36,031 bases of DNA from JANSWO01 sp964351875. Its GTDB lineage: Bacteria > Pseudomonadota > Gammaproteobacteria > Pseudomonadales > Azotimanducaceae. Location of the stretch: assembly GCA_964351875.1 (NCBI GenBank), contig CAYGQC010000024.1, positions 1 through 36,031 of the forward strand. Reading direction: 5' to 3'. A program made the translations under genes and the position numbers. The notes under the pieces are model-generated. The model saw only the letters and a list, made by a program, of their open reading frames with translations. It was not told where the DNA came from and searched no databases. Every line of letters begins with the position of its first letter. Position 1 is the stretch's first letter. Below, one piece after another: positions 23,457 to 31,456 of this stretch.

Positions 23457-23848
23457 GTCTGGCCTCCCATCAATTTCTCCATGGCGACGCGAATGGTGTC
23501 CAGGTCGAAATACTCGCGCCAATAGGAAATCTTGCCGTTTTCGACTTCAAACACGCCGGTGACAGGCAGCTCAAACCAGCCTTGCTGAACCCGATGTCGA
23601 TCCAGTCGCTCCAGAACGACCATGTTTCCCTCGCTGATTTTCCGCAGAATGATGAATTCGTTTTCCTCGATCGGAGCGAAAAAGGGTTCCAGAACACCCC
23701 TTACTCCGCTTGGACCATGGACCGCGGTGCCAGGGCTGTTGATGTATTCGATGTCGTCCGCAACGTAGCGGATTCCAGCGTCGAAATTCATGCTCTCGAA
23801 TTCGGTCATGAATGCCGTGACGATCTGTAGAGGAGTCTCATTAGCCAT
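23453..23848 (-). CDS. Limonene-1,2-epoxide hydrolase-type enzyme (NTF2 fold)
   Basis: 131 residues from the second ATG (23848), chosen because AAGGAG lies exactly 6 nt upstream; it directly abuts the first ATG at 23854. All five active-site residues of limonene-1,2-epoxide hydrolase have counterparts with near-identical spacing: Y35 and N37 (EYINSP), R81 and D83 (ERLDRH), D115 (WREYFD). The family hydrolyses small epoxides by direct water attack without a covalent intermediate. It heads a unit with two small membrane proteins and is divergent from a TetR gene with twin palindromes between them. The natural epoxide is unknown; a SnoaL-like non-epoxide role is the alternative. Confidence 0.82.
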   Translation of the reverse strand: MANETPLQIVTAFMTEFESMNFDAGIRYVADDIEYINSPGTAVHGPSGVRGVLEPFFAPIEENEFIILRKISEGNMVVLERLDRHRVQQGWFELPVTGVFEVENGKISYWREYFDLDTIRVAMEKLMGGQT

Positions 23849-23950
23849 TAGCATCTCCTTAAGGAAAGATACGAGCCGCGAGATATAGTCGGGCGTGTGA
23901 GTGAGTGACTGCGCGTGTCTTGGGCGTGACTAGGCGCAAGCACAACAATG

Positions 23951-24005
23951 TGTAGCGTATGCTACGTTTATTGCTTCGTCAATGGATTGTGTAGCGATCG
24001 CTACA
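23951..24005. promoter_or_regulatory. Two palindromic operators in a divergent control region
   Basis: TGTAGCGTATGCTACG (23951-23966) and the perfect palindrome TGTAGCGATCGCTACA (23990-24005) share TGTAGCG at the same phase; their starts are 39 nt apart. They lie between the divergent epoxide-hydrolase-type and TetR genes, where a TetR dimer would be expected to bind. They are good candidates for the operator pair of the TetR gene at 24054. Confidence 0.7.
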
Positions 24006-24053
24006 AAAAATCGCATGGCGAGATAACCAGGTCTTTGATTCGATCGGAAGGTA

Positions 24054-24551
24054 ATGGGCCCTTTACAGAAAACAGAAGTTCGCCGTCGAGCTATCGTCGA
24101 AGCTGCCGCCTCCCACCTGATTGAGAATGGGCTGCAGAACAGCGGGCTTCGCGCTATCGCTCAAAGCGTGGGCATGAGTGATCGCATGATCATGTACTAC
24201 TTCGATACGAAGGATGACCTCGTATCGGCTGCGCTGGAATTGATAGGTGAAGGCCTTGCTGCAGGCATGGAGTCCGCTGTACCCAACGGCAACGCGACAC
24301 CTAAGCAAATTCTGGGCGCGCTCGCTGAAACCCTGCAGTCAGATGAAGCGCAGGCCATTATGCGGCTCTGGTTTGAGATTGTTGGGCTAGCGATGCGAGG
24401 TCACGAGCCCTATCGGCAAACGGCTGCTCTGCTTCTCGAGCGCTCTGAGGAGCAAATCAAGGGCAAGCTTCGATCAGACCAGAAGCATCGCGCACGAGAG
24501 GTGCTTGGAGCGCTGGAGGGCAAAGTAATGATCGGCCTGCTGTTGGATTGA
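24054..24551 (+). CDS. TetR family transcriptional regulator
   Basis: 165 residues, somewhat short for the family because the C-terminal domain is compact. The helix-turn-helix segment is clear: RRRAIVEAAASHLIENG, LRAIAQSVGMSDRMIMYYFDTKDDLV (residues ~10-55, given in pieces). GGAAGG lies only about 2 nt before the ATG, which is closer than ideal, but no other start fits. It is divergent from the epoxide-hydrolase-type operon, and two palindromes with TGTAGCG ends lie between them, so autoregulation and control of that operon are likely. Confidence 0.9.
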   Translation: MGPLQKTEVRRRAIVEAAASHLIENGLQNSGLRAIAQSVGMSDRMIMYYFDTKDDLVSAALELIGEGLAAGMESAVPNGNATPKQILGALAETLQSDEAQAIMRLWFEIVGLAMRGHEPYRQTAALLLERSEEQIKGKLRSDQKHRAREVLGALEGKVMIGLLLD

Positions 24552-24720
24552 CAGCTGGAACGACGGCTAGATTGAAAGCGCGGGTCTAAGCAGCCTTTTC
24601 ACAGACGTCTGGTTTGCAACCTGCGGTGGCTCGATATTGGATTCGAGTTGAAACGTCGTTCAGCAATGGTCCGCGGCAGATGGGCGGAGCGCCATGCGGG
24701 GCATTTGGGGTGGTTGTGGA

Positions 24721-24945
24721 TCAGGCGGCGGCGTGGTCTTTCGTGAACAAGCCGCTGAATTTGTCGGTCGGCAGTCGCAGTCGGAACTGCATCCGTCCGC
24801 GACACTTGCGGACGAACCTGGAGAGCGCTTTTTCTGCGTCTTTGTGCGACGCGAAAGGCCCAGCGTTCTGCTCGCCACGAATGCGATAGAACCATTGGCC
24901 GTCGGCTTCGAAGATGCGTTCGCTCGTTTTGCTTTGCTCGATCAT
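24721..24945 (-). CDS. Small DUF6316-like protein
   Basis: 74 residues from the ATG at 24945. The pattern ERIFEADGQWFYRIRGE, GPFASHKDAEKALSRFVR resembles the small DUF6316 proteins, with an aromatic-rich first half (W and F in GQWFYR) and a helical second half ending in Lys/Asp/Ala. The family has no known function. No good Shine-Dalgarno sequence is visible, and the open frame extends 5' to 25026 in low-quality sequence. It is isolated between the TetR gene and the hypothetical gene before hisB. Confidence 0.55.
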   Translation of the reverse strand: MIEQSKTSERIFEADGQWFYRIRGEQNAGPFASHKDAEKALSRFVRKCRGRMQFRLRLPTDKFSGLFTKDHAAA

Positions 24946-25148
24946 GGCAGTACTGCTGGTCGTTGTTTGGGTACAGTGGTATTGAAGCAGGTGTGGCGGC
25001 GGTTTATGTGTGACCCATGTAACCAAGTTGTGAAATGACAGGCCTAATGCGTAACGGGCGTTCAGCGACTTAGGCGGCTTTCGCGTGGCATAGACAGAAA
25101 TTACGGCCCGCCGGAGTGGGTTCCCTGGTTAGAGAGGATTGGAAACAG

Positions 25149-25574
25149 GTGAGTAGCAGTGATAACACCGGCGGCGTCGCCAGTTGGGATCCGTCCAGCG
25201 CGGACAAGACAACTCTGAGTGATGCCGCGCTCGCCAGTTTTCTGACGGCGGCGCGGGCAGTAGGTGCCGATGATGATAGCTTTGGGTTTTCCGAGGCTGA
25301 CGCTCAGCAGCTTGCGAGCCTTGCGAGTGATTCGGCGCCCTGGAAGCTTCGGGCGGGTTCGCTGGATTCGGCGGAGATGATCTCGCTCATTCGCTTGTTC
25401 ACGCTCGCCGAAGACCGGCTGCCTGGTTGGCAGGCAGGGGCCAAGTCGCCTGTGATCGCGCTGGCTCGAGTATTGCGCCAGCGCGGGGAGTTTCCGGACG
25501 AGCTGACCAGCTGGATCAAAGACAATACCAGCAACAAGTTTCTTCCCTACGGCTCTCTGATGGATCGTCTCTAG
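25149..25574 (+). CDS. Conserved hypothetical protein upstream of hisB
   Basis: 141 residues from the GTG at 25149, with GAGAGGA upstream; a GTG at 25116 is the alternative. The C-terminal half reads LIRLFTLAEDRLPGWQAGAKSP, then RGEFPDELTSWIKDNTSNKFLPYGSLMDRL (given in pieces), a pattern I associate with small conserved gammaproteobacterial proteins of unknown function. No signal peptide or membrane helix is seen, so it is probably cytoplasmic. It lies 81 nt before hisB on the same strand. Confidence 0.7.
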   Translation: MSSSDNTGGVASWDPSSADKTTLSDAALASFLTAARAVGADDDSFGFSEADAQQLASLASDSAPWKLRAGSLDSAEMISLIRLFTLAEDRLPGWQAGAKSPVIALARVLRQRGEFPDELTSWIKDNTSNKFLPYGSLMDRL

Positions 25575-25590
25575 AGCCCGGCGCTTTCGC

Positions 25591-25596
25591 TATACT
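25591..25596 (+). promoter_or_regulatory. Candidate -10 element for hisB
   Basis: TATACT followed by a GC-rich discriminator (GCGCGGCCC) lies 60 nt before the hisB ATG. No convincing -35 is seen at 17 nt, so this is a weak call. Confidence 0.3.
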
Positions 25597-25655
25597 GCGC
25601 GGCCCGAAAAGACGAGCCGTGCATAGACGGCTGTTGAACAGAGCAGGAACCAGCT

Positions 25656-26246
25656 ATGGCGCGTGCAGCCAGCATCGAGCGAAATACCTCGGAAACCCAG
25701 ATAAAAGTGAGCGTAGACCTGGACGGAACCGGCAAGTGTCAGCTGGTTACCGGGCTGCCTTTCTTCGATCACATGCTGGATCAAGTCGCGCGCCATGGGC
25801 TCATCGACATAACGATCGATGCCAAGGGTGACCTTGAGATTGATGCCCACCACACCGTTGAAGATGTCGGCATTACGCTGGGCCAGGCGATTGCCAAGGC
25901 GGTGGGCGACAAGCAGGGCATCACTCGCTATGGCCACGCCTATGTGCCGCTGGACGAAGCGCTGTCGCGCGTTGTTATCGATTTCTCGGGCCGTCCGGGC
26001 CTGGAATACCGCGTGAGCTACACGCGCGCTCGTGTCGGCGAGTTCGACGTCGACCTGCTGCACGAGTTTTTCCAGGGCTTCGTGAACCACGCCCAGGTCA
26101 CGCTACACATTGACAACCTCGAAGGCGGTAACGCCCACCATCAGGCGGAGACGATCTTCAAGGCCTTCGGTCGAGCCGTGCGCATGGCGCTGACGCCTGA
26201 TGCGCGTATGCAGGGCACTATCCCGTCGACCAAAGGCTCGCTCTAG
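25656..26246 (+). CDS. hisB: Imidazoleglycerol-phosphate dehydratase HisB (monofunctional)
   Basis: 196 residues, the normal length of the monofunctional enzyme, without the phosphatase domain fused in enterics. Metal-binding motifs are FFDHMLDQVARHG and D-A-H65-H66-T-V-E69-D70, and the second HH motif is NAHHQAE. It catalyses the sixth step of histidine synthesis, dehydrating imidazole-glycerol phosphate. AGCAGGAA lies before the ATG. hisA follows 34 nt downstream; the hisH gene that normally stands between the two in relatives is absent. Confidence 0.97.
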   Translation: MARAASIERNTSETQIKVSVDLDGTGKCQLVTGLPFFDHMLDQVARHGLIDITIDAKGDLEIDAHHTVEDVGITLGQAIAKAVGDKQGITRYGHAYVPLDEALSRVVIDFSGRPGLEYRVSYTRARVGEFDVDLLHEFFQGFVNHAQVTLHIDNLEGGNAHHQAETIFKAFGRAVRMALTPDARMQGTIPSTKGSL

Positions 26247-26280
26247 GCGACGTATCACTGCTGCAGTTGAGGGCGACTCC

Positions 26281-27021
26281 GTGATTCTGATTCCCGCTAT
26301 TGACCTGAAAGAAGGCCGTTGCGTGCGGCTGCGCCAGGGACGCATGGAAGATGCGACCGTCTTTGGCGACGATCCGGCTGATATGGCGGCGCACTGGCGA
26401 GATCAGGGTGCGCGCCGGCTGCACGTGGTGGATCTCGATGGCGCCTTCGCGGGCAAGCCTAAGAATCGCTCGGTGGTGGAATCCATCGTGTCAGTGATGG
26501 GCGATGTGCCGGTGCAGATTGGCGGGGGCATTCGTGAAGTCTCGGTGGTGCGCAGCTACCTCGAGGCCGGCATCTCCCAGGTGATCATCGGTACCAAGGC
26601 TGTTCAGGAGCCGCAATTTCTTGCGGAGCTCGCGCGCGACTTTCCCGGCCAGGTGATCCTTGGCCTGGACGCCCGGGACGGACGTGTGGCAACCGATGGC
26701 TGGGACGAGACAGCAACCATCACCGCCTTGGACGTTGCGCGAGACGTCGCGGATCTGCCGCTCTTCGGCATTGTCTATACGGACATCGAGCGGGACGGCA
26801 TGCTCTCGGGAGTGAACGTGCCCGCCACACTGGCCGTGGCGGAGGCATCGGGGAAGCCCGTGATTGCTTCTGGTGGCGTTACAGATCTCAACGATCTCGA
26901 TGCGCTGGCGGCCGCGTCCAACGGCCAACTGTTCGGCGTGATCAGCGGACGGGCGCTGTATGAGCAGACATTGGATCTTGCGGCAGGACAAGCTCACCTG
27001 GACGCGTTGCTTGCCGGGTAA
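26281..27021 (+). CDS. hisA: ProFAR isomerase HisA
   Basis: 246 residues from the GTG at 26281 (GAGGG 8 nt upstream); the frame is open further 5' but only over hisB. It is a (beta/alpha)8 barrel with the catalytic aspartates D8 (LIPAIDLKEG) and D130 (GLDARDG), and phosphate-binding GGGIR and ASGGV. It isomerises ProFAR to PRFAR in histidine synthesis. The product must go to HisF/HisH, whose genes are not adjacent. Its last 80 nt overlap the end of the convergent deacetylase gene. Confidence 0.96.
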   Translation: MILIPAIDLKEGRCVRLRQGRMEDATVFGDDPADMAAHWRDQGARRLHVVDLDGAFAGKPKNRSVVESIVSVMGDVPVQIGGGIREVSVVRSYLEAGISQVIIGTKAVQEPQFLAELARDFPGQVILGLDARDGRVATDGWDETATITALDVARDVADLPLFGIVYTDIERDGMLSGVNVPATLAVAEASGKPVIASGGVTDLNDLDALAAASNGQLFGVISGRALYEQTLDLAAGQAHLDALLAG

Positions 27022-27823
27022 CCAGGCTGCCGGCTGTTACCAGCCGCACCTCGGCATTGGCGATCAGGCGAGGCAGCCGTTCTTCCAGAAAGCGCAGGCT
27101 GGCTTCGTGCGGATGGGCTATCAGCACGGCGCTGCCTCGTAGCTTCGCGAGCCGAACCGCTCGCTCGAATTGAATCTCGATGGCTGCCGGTGTAATCACG
27201 TGATCGAGAAAGACGTCTCGGCTGACAGTCGGCACGTCGAATTCCTGAGCGGTTCGATGGGCAACTGTGTTGGCGCTCGTACGCGAATCTACGAAGAACA
27301 GGTCGCGCTGGCGGATATGGTCCATCACCCAGCCCATGCGTTCGCCATGGGTGGTGAGCTTGCTGCCCGTGTGATTGCTGATGCCCACGCTGTGTGGCAC
27401 CGAGTCGATAGCGGCCGACAGCGTCGCGTAAAAATCGGTCGCGGCCATGCCGGTGGTCAACATGCCTTTGGCGGTGATTGCGCCCTGGGGTCGCTGCGGC
27501 TCCATGGGTTGGTGAACGATCACCTCCTTGCCCTGGGCAACCGTAGCTGATGCCAGTTCTGCTGCGCTCGGGGTGAACGGCAGAATGGCGATCGTCATCG
27601 CGCCGGGTAGATCCAGCACCCGCTGGCCTCGCGCCATGCTGTAGCCCATGTCATCCATGATGATCGCGAGCTTGGAATCCCCCAGGTAACCGGCGGCCTG
27701 ATCGTAGTCCGGCACGAAGTCATTTGCGGATGGTGATGTTCCAGCCAGCGCAAAACTTATGAGGAGTGCTGCCGTCTTGGCGCCGGGCAATACCAACGGC
27801 AGCCGCTCGCGCGTGCGCGCCAC
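26942..27823 (-). CDS. Divergent polysaccharide deacetylase family protein
   Basis: 293 residues from a GTG start. A signal peptide-like hydrophobic segment lies at ~15-28, followed by the deacetylase-like fold with IIMDDMGYS (D57, D58), the VGISNHTGSKLT motif, FFVDSRTSA and a terminal SAVLIAHPHEASL segment. The family is DUF610/YibQ-like; it is probably periplasmic and may act on glycans, although activity is uncertain. It is the gene after ctpA in the conserved order. The final ~26 codons lie over the hisA gene on the other strand, so the original C-terminus may have been extended. Confidence 0.85.
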   Translation of the reverse strand: MARTRERLPLVLPGAKTAALLISFALAGTSPSANDFVPDYDQAAGYLGDSKLAIIMDDMGYSMARGQRVLDLPGAMTIAILPFTPSAAELASATVAQGKEVIVHQPMEPQRPQGAITAKGMLTTGMAATDFYATLSAAIDSVPHSVGISNHTGSKLTTHGERMGWVMDHIRQRDLFFVDSRTSANTVAHRTAQEFDVPTVSRDVFLDHVITPAAIEIQFERAVRLAKLRGSAVLIAHPHEASLRFLEERLPRLIANAEVRLVTAGSLVTRQATRPGELVLPQDPMSAHTAPVR

Positions 27824-28094
27824 AAAATCGAGAAGTAGAGACTTCAGGGTGTCCTCCCAGACTCCAAGGTCGGCGCCGATCGCATGTGCGCCTTGTTCTT
27901 TTTCTTTGCTTTTTGCCTTGCTGTTTCGTGCTGAGTTTCAGCTAAACCGAGGAGTGCTCTGGCGGCGCTCTTGCTGGCTTCTCGTTAACAAATACTCAAC
28001 GAAATTCTGTTCGGCAGGGCCGCTCTTAGCGGAGGCCTCTGACTAACAATGAACGCTCAAAGCTGTGTGTCCTTGGCGCCAGCATAAGTGGGGC

Positions 28095-29216
28095 CTACAC
28101 CCCCCGCAACAACGTAACGGCTCTGGCCAATAATTTTTCATTGTCGGCTGTGGATAACTCTTCGTGCGGTGTAATGCCAACCCCGTGAATCGCATTACCG
28201 TTGGGGGTGAAGTAGCGCGCGGTGGTGAGTTTTACCGCGCGCGAGCCTGAAAGGGGCAGTACGGTTTGCACGGACGCTTTACCGAAGCTGGTCTCGCCGA
28301 GCAGCACCGCGCGATTGTGGTCGGCCAGAGCACCGGCGACGATCTCGGATGCTGAAGCGCTGCCCTGGTTGATCAGCACCACTATGGGGGCACCCTCGAG
28401 TACGTCCCCAGGTGTTGCCTCGAAGCGAAGCTGGGCGATCGTTGAGCGGGCCTGTGTATAAACGATGAGGCCATCGTCGATGAAGCGATCAGCGACGGCG
28501 ACCGATGCGCCTAAAACACCGCCCGGATTGTTGCGCAGGTCGAGCACAAGGCCCGCTTTCGTGTTGAGCGCGCTCAGGTGCTCGTCAAATTTGGCTGCGG
28601 TATCAATCTGGAACTGATTTATACGCAGGTAGCCGATGTCGTCTTCGAGTTGACGGCTGTCGATGCTCTCGACCATCACCACGTCTCGTCGCAGGTTGGC
28701 TTCTACGCGTGCGCCGTCGCGTAGCAGGGCCAGTTCAACGGGTGCGCCCAGTTCGCCTCGCAACCGATCGATGACATCGATCAGGAGCAACCCTTTGAGG
28801 CTCTCGCCATCGACTTCGATGAGAACATCGCCGGCTTGCAATCCAGCGCGCTCGGCGGGGCTGCCGTTCAGTGGCGACACCACGGTAAAACGCCGCTCGA
28901 TAACCGCGAGCTCGACCCCTATACCCACAAAGCCGCCGTTTGTCTCAGCTTGCAGGCTGGCGTAGTCCTGCTCATCCAGATAACTCGAGTGAATGTCCAG
29001 CTCACCGACCATGCCGCGCAGGGCGGCTTCGGTCAGCTTCTCCGCGGACACCGAATCGATGTAGTTGTCCTGAATCTGGCGGGCGACTTCGGTCAGAGTG
29101 AGCAGGCCGCCGGAGTCGCTGCTGAGCAACATGCGATTGGCCGTCACCACACCGAGGATGACCCCGGTGACCAGTGACAGTGATATGCCGAAGAGAATCA
29201 GTGGCCGTGGCGACAC
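28095..29216 (-). CDS. ctpA: Carboxyl-terminal processing protease (S41 family)
   Basis: 373 residues from a GTG start; an N-terminal membrane anchor lies at ~6-26. The PDZ domain is at ~92-170 (GFVGIGVELAV, AGDVLIEVDGES). The Ser/Lys dyad is S288 (in GSASASE) and K313 (in FGKASVQT), 25 residues apart with Q317 four residues later, as in Prc/CtpA. It is a periplasmic protease that degrades or trims proteins from the C-terminus and is linked to peptidoglycan hydrolase control. It lies downstream of envC in the conserved order, here with an alpha/beta hydrolase gene between them, and is followed by the deacetylase gene. Confidence 0.93.
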   Translation of the reverse strand: MSPRPLILFGISLSLVTGVILGVVTANRMLLSSDSGGLLTLTEVARQIQDNYIDSVSAEKLTEAALRGMVGELDIHSSYLDEQDYASLQAETNGGFVGIGVELAVIERRFTVVSPLNGSPAERAGLQAGDVLIEVDGESLKGLLLIDVIDRLRGELGAPVELALLRDGARVEANLRRDVVMVESIDSRQLEDDIGYLRINQFQIDTAAKFDEHLSALNTKAGLVLDLRNNPGGVLGASVAVADRFIDDGLIVYTQARSTIAQLRFEATPGDVLEGAPIVVLINQGSASASEIVAGALADHNRAVLLGETSFGKASVQTVLPLSGSRAVKLTTARYFTPNGNAIHGVGITPHEELSTADNEKLLARAVTLLRGV

Positions 29217-29269
29217 GGTGGCGTTCCAGTGCTCGATTGGCCCTACAGGCTACCCCAGTTTATTCGGCG

Positions 29270-30243
29270 CTACCTCGCGGTTGACGGACTTTTGTCATGC
29301 GCTTGGCCGGTGCGGCCAGGCAGATGCTGGGCGAACCAGGCGCGAAAGTCATTCAGCCAGCCGTCGTTGTCACCGAGCAGCCGTTCGGAATGCATGCCGC
29401 CGGGAATCACCACCNNNNNNNNNNGCGATGCTCGACGTTGTTCTCGAGCATCGCTTGAGCGGCCTCAGTCGCCTGGCTCAATGGCACCAGCTCGTCGATG
29501 CTGCCGTGGAGCAACAGGTGCGGTGCATCGCCCTGGCTTAAATGCGATGACGTAGACGCTTCCCGGTAGGCCTGCTTGTACGGGTGGTTGTCCGGCAGGA
29601 AGCCGATTGCGAAACCCATATAGCTGACGAGGCCTGCTGAGGAGGTGGCTGTATCGAAGCTGGTTACAAAGTCCATCGGTGAGCCCAGGGTCGCAATAGC
29701 CTGCAGCCGGCTTGCGATGGGCAGATCGTCGCGAACGCCCATCAGGCTGACCAGGTTGCCACCGGAAGACGTGCCGGCGCCGCCAAGATGCTCCGGGTCG
29801 ATATCGAAACGCGCCGCGTTACTGCGCACAAAGGCGACGGCGCGGGCGATGTCATCGGCAGCAGCAGGGTAGCGATGTGCAGGGGACGCTCGATGGCTCG
29901 GTACGAAGACCGCGTAGCCATCGGCGACCAGCGTCGCCACCATCGTGCGCGCAAGGTCATCGCCGGGCTGCCAACCGGAGGCCATGTCTTTCAGCGCAGG
30001 CGAGTCGTAGCCTTCACTGGCGAACCAACCACTCCCAGGTACGAACACGATGCCTGCTCGCCTACGCTTGGTGGGTTCGGGCTGGTACACATCCAGCAGA
30101 AGTGCTGCGCCGGAGACCATCCCGTAGACGACATTGCGCTCGCTCGCGCGTAGGTCGATTGCGTCAATGTCCGCAGCATTGTTTTGAGCAAACATCATGA
30201 GGATAAGACCCAGGGCGGTTGTGCACGATTGGCGAAGTCGCAT
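29270..30243 (-). CDS. Secreted alpha/beta hydrolase, interrupted by an assembly gap
   Basis: A signal peptide (~1-23) precedes a carboxylesterase-like fold: oxyanion strand FVPGSGWFAS, nucleophile GTSSGG, acid in HGSIDELVPL and, after the gap, the catalytic histidine in VVIPGGMHSERL. The 10-N gap (29415-29424) splits the gene between EHR and VVIPGG. The frames before and after the gap do not agree for 10 nt but do for a length of 2 mod 3, so the true gap is not 10 nt. The protein ends at the TAG at 29272-29270. Around 325 residues are expected. It lies between envC and ctpA, an insertion relative to the conserved order. Confidence 0.8.
29415..29424. other. Assembly gap (10 N)
   Basis: Ten undetermined bases inside the alpha/beta hydrolase gene. 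The flanking frames require a true length of 2 modulo 3, so the 10 N is likely a placeholder for an unknown length. Confidence 0.95.
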
Positions 30244-30278
30244 AGTCGGGATCTCTAAGGTTTGATCGGATATTCGGG

Positions 30279-31442
30279 TTAGCGGGATTTGCTCAGCCAG
30301 GGCGCAGGGTTCTCTGGCTCGCCGTGATGCCGAACTTCGAAGTACAGGCCCGGCTGCGCCTGGCCGCCGCTTCGACCGGCGGAGGCGATTTCTTCGCCGC
30401 TCTCCACCCAATCGTCCTTCGCTTTCAGCAAGCTGTCCAGGTGGGCATAAAGCGTCATGTACTCGTCGCCGTGATCGACAATGGTCAGTAGCCCGAAGCC
30501 TCTGAGCCAGTCGGCAAATACTACCCGGCCCCGGTGCACGGCTCGCACAGGCGCGCCTTCCTCGGCGTTGATCTGCATGCCGTGCCAGACGAGCTTGCCA
30601 CCGGATCGAGGCTTGCCGAATGAGTGCATGAGTTGGCCGGACAGTGGCCATGGCAGGCTGCCCTTATTGGCTACGAACTCCGCGCCGTCGAGGCGATTGG
30701 ATCTGCGCTTGAGCTCGTCAATCAGGGCGGCCAGGCGCTGTTGGTCAGCGATCAGGCGTTGCCGTCGTGCTTCCCGAGTCTCGGCTTCGGCCAGAAGATC
30801 ATCGAGGAGTACCTGGCGTTCGGAGCGTGAGTCCGCAAGGGTCTCGCTGCGCTGGGTGAGGGACGTCTGTTGGCTGGCCAGCTCCGTACGCCGCTTTGTC
30901 GTGGATTGCGCGTTGCTTGCCAGTTCCGCCAGCGTTGCCTGATAGGCGGCAAGGTTATTGAGGCGAGCTTCGGAGAAGCGTTGGTGGTAGCGCATCATGC
31001 GCTCGAAGCGCTCCGGCGATTCCATGTTCAGCAGGAGCTTGAAGAAATCCTGGCCGGTCAATCGGCTTGCCGCGCGAAGGTGCTTCGCGATCTGCTCCGC
31101 CTGCTCCTTTCTCTGCGTCTCGAGGCTCTTTTGCTGGCCGGCGAGCTCATTGAGGCTCTTTTGAGTTGTGGCTAACTGGGTGCGAATGGCTTGGATACTG
31201 CGCGCGACGCTGGCGATCTCCCGGTCCGCATCGCGCAGATCGCGCTGGTAGCTCTCTCGCTTGGTTTTGGCTGAGGCAAACCAGGAGTCCAGACCGTTCA
31301 GCTCGGCGACGATATCGGCCAGCTCGCTTTGCGCTTCGGCCCGATCACCGGGAGCCGCCAACGCGGTAGCGCTTAGCAGCGTCGCTAGCAGGATCCCAAC
31401 GATCGTTCGGTGTCGAGTAGGTGTCACGGCTATTGCTGGCAA
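30279..31442 (-). CDS. envC: Murein hydrolase activator EnvC
   Basis: 387 residues: a signal peptide (~14-29), a long coiled coil (~35-245) rich in Gln, Arg and Leu, and a C-terminal LytM (M23) domain (~265-387). The LytM domain is of the degenerate EnvC type: WHGMQINAEEGAPV lacks the metal-binding Asp of active M23 enzymes, while DWLRGFGLLTIVDHG and GLYFEVRHHG are as in EnvC. It would sit in the periplasm and activate septal amidases with FtsEX during division. It lies after gpmI and before ctpA in the conserved order. Confidence 0.93.
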   Translation of the reverse strand: MPAIAVTPTRHRTIVGILLATLLSATALAAPGDRAEAQSELADIVAELNGLDSWFASAKTKRESYQRDLRDADREIASVARSIQAIRTQLATTQKSLNELAGQQKSLETQRKEQAEQIAKHLRAASRLTGQDFFKLLLNMESPERFERMMRYHQRFSEARLNNLAAYQATLAELASNAQSTTKRRTELASQQTSLTQRSETLADSRSERQVLLDDLLAEAETREARRQRLIADQQRLAALIDELKRRSNRLDGAEFVANKGSLPWPLSGQLMHSFGKPRSGGKLVWHGMQINAEEGAPVRAVHRGRVVFADWLRGFGLLTIVDHGDEYMTLYAHLDSLLKAKDDWVESGEEIASAGRSGGQAQPGLYFEVRHHGEPENPAPWLSKSR

Positions 31443-31456
31443 GTGCTCGCCGACTC

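Noticed and set aside
26200..26280. Start of hisA at an ATG inside hisB
   Set aside because: The HisA barrel begins at the GTG at 26281 with a good ribosome binding site; the extension is hisB sequence in another frame.
30244..30651. 5' extension of the alpha/beta hydrolase frame
   Set aside because: It runs over envC in another frame; the signal peptide starts at 30243.
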